A DNA stretch of 64,000 bases from Takashimella koratensis. Its lineage: Eukaryota; Basidiomycota; Tremellomycetes; Trichosporonales; Tetragoniomycetaceae. Location of the stretch: contig BCKT01000004.1 of the NCBI GenBank assembly GCA_003116875.1, positions 704,201 to 768,200 on the forward strand, read 5' to 3'. The translations under genes were made by a program, and so were the position numbers. The notes below the pieces were generated by a model that ran no database searches, had not been told where the DNA came from, and saw only the letters and a list, made by a program, of their open reading frames with translations. Positions 12,167 to 25,971 of this stretch are shown piece after piece (position 1 is the stretch's first letter; each line of letters opens with the position of its first letter).

Positions 12167-12373
12167 GGGACCTTGTCAACAGACATCCTTTGGCCCTGCA
12201 TCAAAAGATGGCCGCCTTTGGACATTGTTTCAGTCATTTTCTATCTGGCTCTTCTTGTCACTTCAAACAACAAAGGAAACATTGCAATGCTGATGCATAC
12301 AGATACAGCCACCACATATTGCAGGTCATCCTGCGCCACCTGCCACCTGCCACTCCACGTCTCACCCACAGGC

Positions 12374-15300
12374 CTAGTTGCCACGTCGCCTCTTGTCTCT
12401 CCTCTTCTCTCGCTCCATCTGTTTCTCCTCTGCCCGCTCGTCCCCAATCGACCCATGAACTCTCCGCATCTTGCTCTCGTAAGCCTCGTCCTTCTCCTTC
12501 TGCTCCCTTGCCCTCTCGCCAGCAAGGAACCGGTTGTCCTTGCGAAGTTCTCGGATCGCACCCTTGCGCTCTTTCTTGTACTCGGCACGCAACTTGGATG
12601 CTGCAGATCGTTCGGCGTCCGGGTCGTAGTGACGGCCAGGTGCGAAATCGTCTTCGAACCGAGGTGCAAAAGAAGGGATCGCCAAGGGCTTGTGAGCCTG
12701 CATCTCGAGTGGGAGGCGAGAGGCTGTTGCAAACTCGAGTTGTCGAGACAGGACAGATGTGACTTGATCGTGGAGTGTCTGTGTATCGGTCAGCGAGGTG
12801 ATTGCGGAAGATGAGAATGATCATCAAAACACGTACCCGAATCTCAGTCGACAACTTGGCCACCCGAGAACCTTGCAGCACCGCTAAGACGGGGCTAAAC
12901 AACTCGATAAACGCCTGGTTGGAAGCATACAGCGTTGCGAGAGTCTGAACGAGTTTGAACGCCACGGACAACGTATCGGCCTTGCTCTGCTCGCTGTCCG
13001 CTGAAAGAGCGGCTACCAAGTCGGCCGGCTGACTAGGAACTGCCACGGACGAAATGGGCAGCTCGAGGTCTCGGTCAGCGACGGAGAGGGTCGGGAGCGA
13101 GACCTTTGCAGCGTCCTTGCGTCGTGCAACGAGGCAACAGATAGAGGTTGCGACAAAATTGATCACTTCTGGCACGAGTCGCTTTGACATTTGCTCGTAC
13201 TGGAATTTGTTAGCGATCGTATATCTAACCCATATGCAAACGAAGGCAGCTTGCCAAATGGAACAAAAGTCGTACTCACCTGGGCGATCAACGTGCATAA
13301 GAACAAACCCGAAGCGATGTCGGTCACCCGCCGTATCCGACTTTGGCTGAGGTATTGTCCAATCAGCAGCACCGCGGGCTGAACGACGGGGTGTGAAAAG
13401 TCGCTGGTAGACCAAACCGTCCCGACGAGTCTGAGAATGCTTAGTTCTGGCGCGCCTGGGAAGGTTTTGGCCTCGGCTCGGGCTGGACCCCTGCTCAGAC
13501 CCCGTTGAAGGTTGGCCTGCATTACTGAGAGCTTGGCAATGAAGTGGGTCGAAGCGGAAAGCGGGTTGAGCTTGACTAATGCCGAGAGATGCGGGCCGAG
13601 GGTGGCAATGAGGCGGAGCGGGGGAGATGGGCGAGAGGCGAGGACGACAACATAATCGAGAAGGACACCGACAAGTTGCTATAAAGCCGTAGTCAGTCAT
13701 AGCACTCTTCCGTAGATCGACGACGCTTGCTCAATGGAGTCTCACCTGCAACTTGTCCTTGTTCCCTTGCGCGAGACTCGGGTGATGCAACGCTCGAATA
13801 CGCTGCACTACAATAGGCAAAGCATCGTCTTGGAGACCCTCGAGAATATCTTCGAGCTCATCGACCGAGCTCGGGCAAGAGAACATGTATGGGATCTCTT
13901 TCTTCGCCTCGGCGGCCGCGGCAGCACGAGCCTTGCCCTTTCGCTTGGATGACGTGAGAAGGGCCGGTTGGGCAGTAGAAGCGTCCTCGTCTTCGTCGTC
14001 GTCTGCCTCATCGTCGTCCGCCTCATCGTCGTCGAGATCTTCCATGGCAGATGTGACGGACTCATCCTCGTCCTCATTTTCCTCATCTTCTTCCTCTTCA
14101 TCTTCGTCGCCCTCCTCGTCGTCGCCCTCCTCGTCATCGTCCTCATCATCGTCATCGTCATCATCGTCCTCTTCCTCGTCCTCATCATCCTCTTTATCGT
14201 CACCATCCTCACCCATCTTCTCAAAATCTTCCCTTGTCAATCCCGGTCCCAACAACACATTTCCATCCTCATCCACGTCTCCCATGAAATCATCATCCAA
14301 ATCGTCCGCTCCCCCTCCTTCCCCATCCTTCCTTCCTGACGCCTTTCTCCTCGCCTTCTTTCCCCTGCCCTCGTCCTCCTCATCCTCGCTATCTTCGCCG
14401 CGCATACGACGCAACCGGCGGGCCTCGGCAGCTTCGAGTCGCTCTTTCTCTTCAACCGCGACCTCTTCCTCAGTCTTGGTCCGGTCCTTGGGCTTGGCGC
14501 GCGCGTCGAAAGCGAGACTGCGAACGTACTGGTCGTAGTCTCTGTCTGTGTCGACTGGTGCAGCAGGTGTAGGGACAGCGGATCGAGAGGGGCCGGGGAG
14601 AGACTGAGCCGGGCGGACGGGAGCGGACGTCCCAAGCAATTCGCGTAGTTCGGCAAGATCAGAGTCGAGCTCTTCACGCAAGTTGGTATCCATCTCCTTC
14701 TCCTTTTGTCGCTCGTACTGTTCGTGGAAGGAAAGCATTAGCTGGTGCTTTGAAACCTCGCAAGCCAAAAGCCTGAGCCCACCTTGTACTCCTTGCTCTT
14801 GGCGATGATCTCGGACATGACCTCTTGCTTGGTCTTCTTCCGTTCAGGCTCGTCGTCGTCATCCTCCTCCTCGTTCCCGAAGCCACCAAAATGCGCTCTC
14901 GACACTGTCCGCCTATCAATCGCCCCTCTACCTCCTTCCTCCTCATCATCCGACCCTAAGCCTTGCGCATCAAAGTCGTCTCCTGGGAGATCCATGACGC
15001 TCCGTCCTCCGTGGGTGAGTCCACCGAGCGCAAACCCGTCCTCCTCGTCCCCAAAGAGATCACCCCCGTCATCGTCGAGGTTGAACTGGCCCTTCCGACC
15101 TTGACCGCGCTGTCGCTCTCGAGTGTATCGCTCAAGCATACGGTCCTCGAGTGATAGGCTAGGGTTGGATTCGCCGAAACGACGATCATTGAAGGTGCCC
15201 TTGTGGCCCTCGAGGTGGTGCTCGGGCAACAAGGTTTTGCGACGCTGCGTAGCGGTTTAGCATCTTTTCATGGGTCCGGGCGGTACACAACTCAGCTCCC

Positions 15301-15689
15301 AGACTCACTTGTTCCAGACCAGCTGAGCGACTGGCGCTTGGTCGGCCAACAACGCCTTTTAATTTTCTCCCGCCTACATCATGCTTGAGCTAGATCACAA
15401 ATGTCAGCCCGCGACCATCATCACACGCAGTTATCCCAAAGCCCATCCTCAGTCTTCCATCGTCCTCTGAGCCAGCTAACACCCCGACACCCACTTTAGT
15501 CTCGCGCTCATCAAACTTGTTCAAGTTTCTCCGAATCTCCTCTAGCTTTGCAGCATTCTTTGCCCTGTCGACTTCCTGTGCGCCACCGCGCTTGTTCTTC
15601 TTGTTCTTGTTGTTCTTGGGCGCAGATTGGCGGTTGAGACCCGCGGTGCTGAGGGCTGCCTTGAGCTGGGCGAGCTGCGAGGGGGCCAT
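12374..15689 (-). CDS. NOP14: Nop14, nucleolar protein of the small-subunit processome
   Basis: Needed for 18S rRNA maturation and 40S assembly in the nucleolus. The N-terminus (QLKAALSTAG, Lys/Asn-rich, then IRRNLNKFDERETK) matches the Nop14 family. The next exon, about 15387-15307, reads KHDVGGRKLKGVVGRPSASR, then exon RKTLLPEHHLEGHKGTFNDRR. A long acidic Asp/Glu block encoded near 14000-14220 is typical. The C-terminal part (PLAIPSFAPRFEDDFAPG, then LRAEYKKERKGAIRELRKD) is the conserved basic Nop14 tail. At least seven exons join in frame. The start at 15687-15689 is the first in-frame ATG. The gene is head-to-head with SPB1, another nucleolar ribosome-assembly factor, across 283 bp. Confidence 0.93.
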
Positions 15690-15972
15690 GCCTGGGTAGT
15701 TGGTGGTATGAATGTGGTTGTAACTATGCAAAGCAGCCAAAAAATTAAGTGGAGGGCCATCCGTCGACCAAGAGGACTACACGTCATTCTTTTCGCTCGC
15801 TGGGTGGCAAATGTGCTGTGTGATAAGCTTATCGGAGATGGGCCCAAGTCCGGCTAGCTATCATTTTTTTGACAGCTCGGTTCTGGGTGGTTGAGAGTTT
15901 TTGGGAGACCCAGTCGTCTGACTTTCTCTTCATCCACCTCTACACCCCTACCTCCCTCGGCACCCATCCACC
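15690..15972. promoter_or_regulatory. Shared divergent promoter of NOP14 and SPB1
   Basis: Only 283 bp separate the two start codons. The SPB1 side has a T7 run near 15865 followed by a C/T-rich leader immediately before the ATG; the NOP14 side has an A6 run near 15740. The shortness makes a bidirectional promoter likely. No specific factor site is claimed. Confidence 0.65.
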
Positions 15973-16760
15973 ATGGGTAAGCACGACAAGAAGACAGGAA
16001 AGGGTCGTCTCGACAAGTTCTACAAGCTCGCCAAAGAGCAGGGCTATCGAGCTCGTTCGGCCTTGTACGTTCATCACACCATTCACCTCGCGCCTCCTCC
16101 TGCCTCCATTGTCTCCATCGCTGGCCCGTTCACAGCTGACCTGGCGGCTACCTCTTCCCTCCGTTTACAGCAAGCTCATTCACTTGAACCGCAAATATGA
16201 CCTTCTATCTAAATCGAAATGCGTGATCGATCTCTGTGCCGCGCCAGGCGGCTGGCTTCAAGTCGCTGAAAAGTACATGCCCAAGGGCAGCTTGATCATT
16301 GGTGTCGACTTGGCACCGATCAAGCCTCTCCCACACGTCATCTCCTTCCAGGCCGATATCACTACCCCGTTCTGTCGTAACCAGCTCCGCCAGCACATGC
16401 ACGACTGGAAGGCCGACCTCGTACTTCACGACGGTGCGCCCAACGTTGGTTCCGCCTGGGTCCAAGACGCTTTCACCCAAAACGAACTCGTACTTCAGTC
16501 CCTTAGGCTCGCCGTGGAGTTCCTTAGGCCTGGAGGTCACTTTGTCACCAAAGTCTTCAGAAGTCAGGACTACAACTCCCTGTTATGGGTCTTTGGCCAG
16601 CTGTTCAAAACGGTCGAGGCTACCAAGCCCCCAAGTTCTCGGTGGGTCTGAAGCTCTTCTCAACCGATCCCTTGCAGATGCTAACAACTCCTCTAGTAAC
16701 GTCTCCGCTGAGATCTTCGTCGTCTGCCAAGACTTTATCGCTCCCAAGCACATTGATCCC

Positions 16761-16793
<33 letters not shown>

Positions 16794-19322
16794 GTCGCCC
16801 CTCTCCCTGCGTCCATCACCACTGTCCCCGAGGGTGAGGCCGCCGACGGCCAAGCCCCAGCATCGACGTCTACCCGACTGCTCACCAACGATCGCGCTCA
16901 GGCCAATGTCTTCGCCCCCGAGAAGAAGAGGCGTCAGCGTGAGGGTTACGCAGAGGGTGATTTCACCAATTACCACGTGGCCCGTGCCGAGGACTTTGTC
17001 CGTTCCATCGACCCTGTCGTGCTGCTCGGTAGTATGAACAAGATCGAATTTGTCTCGGACGAGGAGAAAGCGTGAGTCTATGCCTCGCTGAAACTTTGAC
17101 CGCATGCTCATCCTTTACAGATGGCTCAAATCCCGTCACACCACTGGCGATGTCCTTGAAAACTTCAAAGATCTCAAGGTTCTCGGTAAAGGAGATTTCA
17201 AGCTGCTTATGAAGTGGCGCCTTGCGATCCGGTTGGAAACGGGCCTCGACGTCAAGGCTGACCCTGCGGCCGAGGCGACCGAGGAAGTGACTGTCGAGCC
17301 GATGGACGAGGAGGAGCAGATTACCGACGAGGTGGGTCTTTGATCACTCAAGGGTACGACTAAACTGACACACCTGTAGTTGCGTAAGCTCCACGAGGAG
17401 AAGTTGAAGAAGCAGAAGCGCGAGAAGAGGCGTAAAAACGAGATCAAGACAAAGACCATCACCAAGCTCCAATTGGGAATGACGGCGCCGACCGATCTCG
17501 ACATGGACGACCGCGCGCTTGCTGGTGAAGACGTGTTCGATCTCGGAGAGGGAGAGCGGGAGATGTCGAGGTCCCGAGTGAGGTCGAGGGGGCTTGCTCA
17601 CGCAGTCGGCGAGCACGACGGTCTCTCCGATGACGACGAGGACGAGGCGGATGTTGCTGAAGAGGAGGAGGAGGAGGATGACGAGGTGTTCTCGTCTGAT
17701 GAAGAGAGGGAAATGCGGACCGCCGCGCTTGAGGGCGAGCTTGACGGGTTGTACGACGAGTACAAGGACCGAATGGCCGAGCGGGATGCCAAGTGGAGAG
17801 TCAAGCAGGAACGCCTCAAGGACCGTAACCTCGACAGCTGGCATGGGATTCGCGAGGACGAGAGCGACGACGGCGTCGATAAGGGGTACCGCGGTGGGAT
17901 GGTCCGCGTCCCTCGCCGCGGCGATCCGGGTAGCGACGACGAAGGCGAGGAGAGTGGTGAAGGAGGGTGGGACGTTGTCGCTGCGTCCAAGGCGAGGCTG
18001 GACGAGGCCGACAGCAGCGATGAGGACAGTGATGACGAGGAGCGCCCGAAGACTTCCGCACCCAGTCGGTCGACCAAGGCCAAGCAGATCACAACCAAGG
18101 CGGTCGCCCCTTCGAAGGCAACTGCGAGCGCAAAGGTCGCAAAGGCAGGGCTCGTGACGTCCCTGCAAGAGCCAGAGAAACGCGCACAGATGAGCAGGCA
18201 GGCGCAGTTGTGGTTCGACCAGTCTGTGTTCCGTGATGTTGGTGACTTGGCTGCGCTCGACGGTGATGACGAGGACGAGGACGAGGACGAGGATGATGAT
18301 GAGGATGAGGAGATGAACGAGGACGAGCACGAGGTCGAGGATGAGGAGGAAGGCGAAGATGACGAGGATGTGGAGATGGCATCAACGTTGAGCAGCACCC
18401 TTGAGGGCGACGAGGTGAGTAGCATGATCGGAGTGCCAATGAGCACTGTGGTGTAAATTTGATATCTGACCATATCTTCAGGAGGACGACGACTTTGAGA
18501 TCGTCCCCGCGGACGCTGAGGACAACATGCCCGAGTGGGACGTTGACGACGAGGACCAGGACGAGGTCGTCCAAAAGCAGATCAAGGGTGAGTGGTTTCG
18601 CGCTTGATGTTTACTTGCGATCTTTGTGTCCTTGATGAGGCCAAACCATCTTGTCTGTATTGAACCTCAACTGACACCACTACAGAGAAGGGTCTTTTGA
18701 CTGCTGAAGCGGTCGCGTTGGCGACCCGCCTCGTGAACCGACAGACTACTGCCTCCAAGCTTATCGACGACGGCTTTAACCGCCTCTCTGCCCACAACAA
18801 GGACGGTCTCCCTTCTTGGTTCCTCGACGACGAATCCAAGTTCTACCGTCCCAACCTGCCCATCACTGCTGAAGCCGTCGCTGCCTTACGGGATCGACAA
18901 CGCGCTCTCGACGCCCGGCCGATCAAGAAGGTTGCCGAGGCGAAAGCGCGCAAGAAGTTCAAGGCCCACCAGCGTCTCGAGCGGGCCAAGAAGAAGGCAG
19001 ACGGCGTTATGGAGGCTGATGATTTGGGAGATGGAGAGAAGGCAAGGCAGGTGTCCAAGCTGTTGAAGAAAGCGGCAGGAGCGGATAAGAGGAAACCAGC
19101 ACCTAAGATTGTCGTGGCCCGTGGTGCCAACAGAGGTGTTCAGGGACGACCCAAGGGCGTCAAGGGAAAGTACAAGATTGTCGACCCGAGAATGCGCAAA
19201 GAGGTAAGTAAGGCGTGGTTGAAATTGGATTGGTTGTGGAAAACAATGGTGTAGACGCTAACCCAAACAAGTTGCGCGCGACCAAACGGATCGCCAAGTC
19301 GCAAAAGAAGCGAAGACATTAG
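15973..19322 (+). CDS. SPB1: Spb1, FtsJ-type AdoMet-dependent rRNA 2'-O-methyltransferase
   Basis: Methylates 25S rRNA (Gm2922 in yeast) during 60S maturation in the nucleolus. The N-terminal Rossmann domain starts [20 protein letters not shown] and contains motif I ([18 protein letters not shown]). The K-D-K-E catalytic set can be read: Lys in the [13 protein letters not shown] region, Asp in [11 protein letters not shown], Lys in [14 protein letters not shown] and Glu in [11 protein letters not shown] central DUF3381-like section follows, then long acidic and basic stretches (near 17600-18420) and a C-terminal Spb1 domain ([20 protein letters not shown], then basic [18 protein letters not shown]). 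Several short introns are present. The last exon is 51 nt (19272-19322). Confidence 0.95.
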
Positions 19323-19704
19323 AAGTCGTCACTGGCTTTTCAGGCAGAAATCGTCCCTTCCTTTCTACTCTGCAATTCCTTCACCCTTGGTTCACCTCGA
19401 CCTGTTCTTTTTCTAGATCTCATCTTGCCCATATATGTTTGTACGGTATTGTCTCTCACGTCCGATAAGTTCTCATACTTTTCTTACTTTGGTCACTCAT
19501 GCATATGTTGTGATGCGCAATAAATCATATATTTTAGCCAACGCCGGATTGATAAACCGTGAGGAAAGAACCAGAATAGTCTACAACAAGGGTCGAAACA
19601 TCAAGAGGTAATGGAGAGAAGAGGAAGATGACGATTGAAGAAGGACAGACAGGCTGCTGTATGGGTAGAGTCGTAAGAGGCGTGAACGCGATAGTCGAGA
19701 TGGA
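19323..19704. other. Convergent 3' intergenic region
   Basis: A 382-bp gap between SPB1 and ESA1 tails. T-rich and A-rich patches are consistent with poly(A) signals on both strands. No gene is seen. Confidence 0.6.
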
Positions 19705-21551
<1,847 letters not shown>

Positions 21552-22197
21552 CGTGCGTGGTCGTACTGATTTATTTCGGAGGCAGTCGGTAGCTAAGCTG
21601 GTGTTGTGATGTGCCGTGTGGTGAATAGGTCGAGCCGATAAAAATTAGATGGTTCGTGACAAAGAGGTAAACGACAGCTGCAAACGTCCGTTCCTCCCTT
21701 CACAGGACGAATATCGATGCGCTTGTAGTCGATACGAGTTGTGAAGGTGTTAAAGTATCGTCTGCCGTCGAGTGTCGGTGGGGATGGTCGACGATATTGG
21801 TGAGGTTAGACGGTGCCCAGTCGCGGTGGGTGTCTGTTGTGGATGAGGAGGTGGCAAAGTTGAGAATTGAAATGAGTTGACTTTTGAGTGGGAAATTTGA
21901 TTCCGTCGTGGCAAATCGACCGGCTGAGCAGGAATAAGGGATGGCTAGGACCGTGACCCTTGACATCTAGACTCTCACACCACCACATCCACCACAGCAT
22001 CCACCTCTTTACCATTCCCTACTCAGACTTGCCCACAGAACGCACCTCGTCGCGCTGCAAGAGCTCCAGAGTCGTACTCCCTCCACCCGCTTACTCCCGC
22101 CCGCCGCACCCGTTCCCTCGCGTCGCGCTCTTCCACTGGCTCTCTGGATGACTGCGCGTGTCGACCTGGCGCGCCCTCGGCCACCCTCCCGGTCACC
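21552..22197. promoter_or_regulatory. Divergent promoter between ESA1 and RGP1
   Basis: A 646-bp region between two opposing start codons. The RGP1 side is C/T-rich just before its ATG. No coding frame with recognisable features is present. Confidence 0.5.
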
Positions 22198-25100
22198 ATG
22201 ACCTCCTACCTCCCTTTTTCCCTCACCTCCCCATCCCCTACCTCTTCTCCTTCCTCGCATTCAGACGACCCCCACCTTCAGGTCATCGTAACCCCTTCGG
22301 CGTCGGCATTCTACGCAGGCGATACCTTCTCCGCGACTATCACTCTACGAAATACCCTTCCTCCTCCACCGACACCGACAGCGACGCCAGCCTCTGCACG
22401 AAGTGGAAGTGGGAGCTCCAATGGAACTACCTACACCCATTCGAGACCGCCTGCGTCCTCCGAAGCGTTATCCTCAGCTCTCTCCCAACCTCATCCCCCT
22501 ACAGCCTCTCCCTCCTCCTCAACACTCACGACGCACCCTTCCCCACTCAGTCTGAGCGGGCGGAGAAACCAGGTCGGGCTATCCATAACCTCGACTCCGA
22601 GAGATGCCGACGCTGGACCGTCAAAACCGCGCCCGCTGTCACTCGCGTCTCCTGTACCTAAAGAGCTCGGGACATTGTATAGCCCGGGTGCGAATCCTTC
22701 GTTTCGCGCAGGATGGCCGGCTGAGCAGCTCAGTCCAATCCGGAGCCCAGGATGGAGGAGGAAAGAAGGAGTTGGGGCAAGTGGTGGGAAAGAACAAGGT
22801 CATACACGTCGAACTCGTAGCTTAGCTTTAGGAAAGACGATGAGTCCGCAGGAAATGGTCTGGGCGCTAGGTGGCCAAAGTGAGTCGAACCTGTCGTTAT
22901 AACTCTCTCCTGAAATGTACTGACGTTCTCAGCTCCCCCACCGCCGCTTCCTCGACGACCTAATGGGTCCGGAATCCCTAGCTCCCACCCTCACTCGCGC
23001 AAGCTTTCCATCGCCAGCTCTGTCCTCTCTCCACCACCTTCTGAACCCCTCTCGCTCTCCCCTTCTCCACTCCACTCTATCCCCGAGCGATCTGTCTCCC
23101 TCAACTCTCCGGAACCCAACGCGTATCGCGACGCCCGAGGTGGAGCGAACGGCGGCGGGCACGACGATAGTCGCTCTTCGTCAAGAGGGGCAATGAGTTA
23201 CCCGTCACGATCATCTCCGTCTGCCTCGGGTCCGGCATCGACGAACCAGTCAACTACGGATTTTACGGACGATGCAGAGATTGAAGTGGCCTCGATACTG
23301 AGCAACTCGACTACAGCAGGACGGAGGAGAACTTCGCCTTCTCCACTAGGTCCTCGGCGGTCCCCATCTATCTCGCCGGACCCATTGCTCTCTCCGCTCC
23401 CTTACCAGCCGCAGTCCGTCTCCACGCCGATGCACTCTCGCACCCCGTCGTACCACAACGCGTATGGCGCGCACCTCACCCCTGGTCCCCCGGGCTCAGC
23501 TTCTTCGACCTTGCCTCCTCCCACACACCCTAGCCTACGCCATACAGGCTCACGGCCTCACTATGGGACAACTAAGATCCTGTGGGCACATACGCGGCTT
23601 GTGGCTCATTTCACTCCTTCTAACACGTACATCCCACCGGACCCGCTCCTCCCTTTGCGTGCGCGGATGCTACACCAGCCCGTGGGCTCGGGCGCGCTCG
23701 TCGCGTCGCCTCAGGGATCCGCTTCGTCGACGGGCAGTAATGATGGCCGGAGTGCTAGCGGTGGCCGATGGCAGTTGAGTTTTGGGACAGGCGCGATCGG
23801 GGGTGGTCAACAGCCGAGTTTAACGGGAAGTCTGCTAGGACTCGCAAAGGACTTGGTATATGGAGGAGGAGGAGGGACGTTGGAAGAGGAGAGGAAGAGG
23901 GTCTGGAATATGAAGGATTTGCCAGTGTTGGAAACGACAAGGAGTCTGTTGGGTATCGACATGGACCTCAAGGAAGGGGAGAGCAGGCAGTGTAAGTAGC
24001 TGGACAAAGTCTGGTTGAGGTATCCGAAGTTGCATTTGGCTTGAGCTAACTATGTGATCTCCGGGTTCAGTCGTGTACACGTTTCAGCTCCCGTCGACCC
24101 TCCCACCGGCGTACAGGGGCAAAGCCGTTCGCTTCTCTTACAATCTCATCGTTTCGATCAATGTCGCGTTACCAGGAGGAGCAAACAGACAACGATCAAG
24201 AGATATCACCATTCCTATTCGTGTATGGTCAAACGTTTCGCGTGAGTAGGGCTACTCATCTCGCCGGAATGCTGTGGAAGACCTTTCGTTCAAAGCTGAT
24301 TGCGATTATGACTGCAGTGTCGAACCCACTGAGGACATATGACGTCCTCCAGCCTGTCATTCAGACCACGGAACAAGGCCGAGTCGTTGACGCCCCACAA
24401 TCCGATATCGCCGATTCGACCCTTCTCTCGGCGGCTGGCGTCAAGGGATCTCCTGACGCATCTCTCGGTGCCGGCAGTAAGAGGCACAAAGTCGCGTCCC
24501 AAGACACCCTCGTCTCACTCGAGTCGTACGCTCGACACCTGCTGGACACGCTCGAGCCTGAGGAGGAAGAAGACCCTCGGCCAACGAGAGATGCCGCACA
24601 GACTGGGCGAGCCGGGACGGAGAGTCCTCCGTCGAGACCTAGGTCCCGAGCGGTCCCTGCGTCTCCTAGTCGGTCGACGACTTTCACTCGGACTCTATCA
24701 CCGCCGTTACCTGTCTCCTCACCAGTCTTGGAGCCCACACCAACCCTCGCCGTCCCTATCCAACTGCAGGGTGCGGCAGCGGAGGGGAAGACTGTGAGGA
24801 AACCATCACCCGAGGCTGAAGGGAAGGGAAAGAACGGTGGAGAGGTTTCGAATGGCGAGGAGAAGGAGGTAAAGCCCAGTGGAAGAGCGCCGCAGGTGTT
24901 TGTGGAAGGAGACGACGAATTGGTTAACGGTGCCGACGAGCCTGGAAGTGGCGAGGCGGTCGAGATCTTATCTCGCCATTCTCCTAAAAGTGAGTGATGC
25001 CTCAAGTCAAACCAAAATACGCAAGAGTCAGGCTTGTTCAGGGACAGGCTCTTTAACAAGAAATGGTTCTGACGTATTGATGGCAACAGTGTCATATGAT

Positions 25101-25971
25101 ATCGCAAAAGACGGGGATATCGTTGCTGTACTCACGCTGGTGAAGACGACGTATCGGCTAGGCGAGACGGTGCTGGGTATCGTCACCTTCAACCAGCCCT
25201 TGGCGACGAGGAGGGTCTTGAGGGTAAGTTGAAGTTGTGGTTTCCCTGTAGCCTGGGACAACTTTGCGAAAGTTGGCCCCTGCAACCCTCAGCCGAGCGC
25301 TGTCAGACTTTCTGCTGACTCAATTCATTCAGCTCTCCGCCTTTCTCGAAACACATGAACTTATCCCCGAAGCCCTCCTACCCCCCTCGGCATCATCTTC
25401 TGGGCGTGCGCGCCAACCCCACCTCGCCCGCCTCCACGCCGAGCATTGCGCGTCCTACATGGCTCAAACCTCGCGCGTCGCGTTCTCCCTCGATATCCCG
25501 TCAGATGCGACGCCGGCGTTCCGTATGCGGGCGGGCGACGAGGGCGCCGATGGAGGGCTGGAGTGGAGGGTCAAGTTGAGCTTCTTGGTAGTCACGGACC
25601 ATACGGGGCACGCTGGGGCTCGTCGACACCACCACGACAACGAAGGGAGGTCGAATGGGAAGGACGGCGCGAGTGGACGCAACACGGCCTTGACAGGATT
25701 GACAAACGTCGTTCCTGTTCCCAGCCACGATCACGATAACCACACCTATGTAGCCACTACGACACTCGCGCCTGTGGTTCGGCCTCGCGACGCAAGGGGT
25801 GGGTCAGGTAAAGATCACAAGGGATCCGGGCACGGTGAGGCCTCGGCCTCGAGTGGGGGCGCTGCTGCGTGGGAAGAGGCGAGGACAGAGACGGTAGAGT
25901 GTGAGATCCCAATTCAGGTCTTGGCGGGAAACACGGCTTTCGTGGTTCGCCCCACAGCAATGGTCGTTTAG
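22198..25971 (+). CDS. RGP1: Rgp1, subunit of the Ric1-Rgp1 Rab6/Ypt6 exchange factor
   Basis: With Ric1 it activates Ypt6/Rab6 on Golgi membranes. The protein begins with an arrestin-like beta strand region (HLQVIVTPSASAFYAGDTFSAT), typical of Rgp1. Long Ser/Pro-rich low-complexity inserts follow (about 22360-23750). Conserved blocks then return: KILWAHTRLVAHF, the VYTFQLPSTLPPAYRGKAVRFSY segment and ITIPIRVWSNVS. After another disordered insert, MSYDIAKDGDIVAVLTLVKT-like sequence (SYDIAKDGDIVAVLTLVKT) and YRLGETVLGIVTFNQP mark the second arrestin-like half. The last exon (about 25333-25971) ends CEIPIQVLAGNTAFVVRPTAMVV. At least six exons are needed. It is longer than yeast Rgp1 because of the disordered inserts. 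Confidence 0.88.

Larger units (their letters stand above)
11912..12373. other. Upstream region of the PalI-type gene with microsatellites
   Basis: Lies between the start of the PalI-type gene and the 3' end of NOP14, both on the minus strand. It carries an interrupted GT-rich stretch (about 12013-12115) and a tetranucleotide tract (12126-12166). No gene is supported. Confidence 0.6.

Noticed and set aside
13885..14538. Poly-serine frame opposite NOP14
   Set aside because: It is the antisense shadow of the Asp/Glu-rich block of Nop14.
17598..18473. Serine-rich minus-strand frame
   Set aside because: Antisense of the acidic stretch of Spb1.
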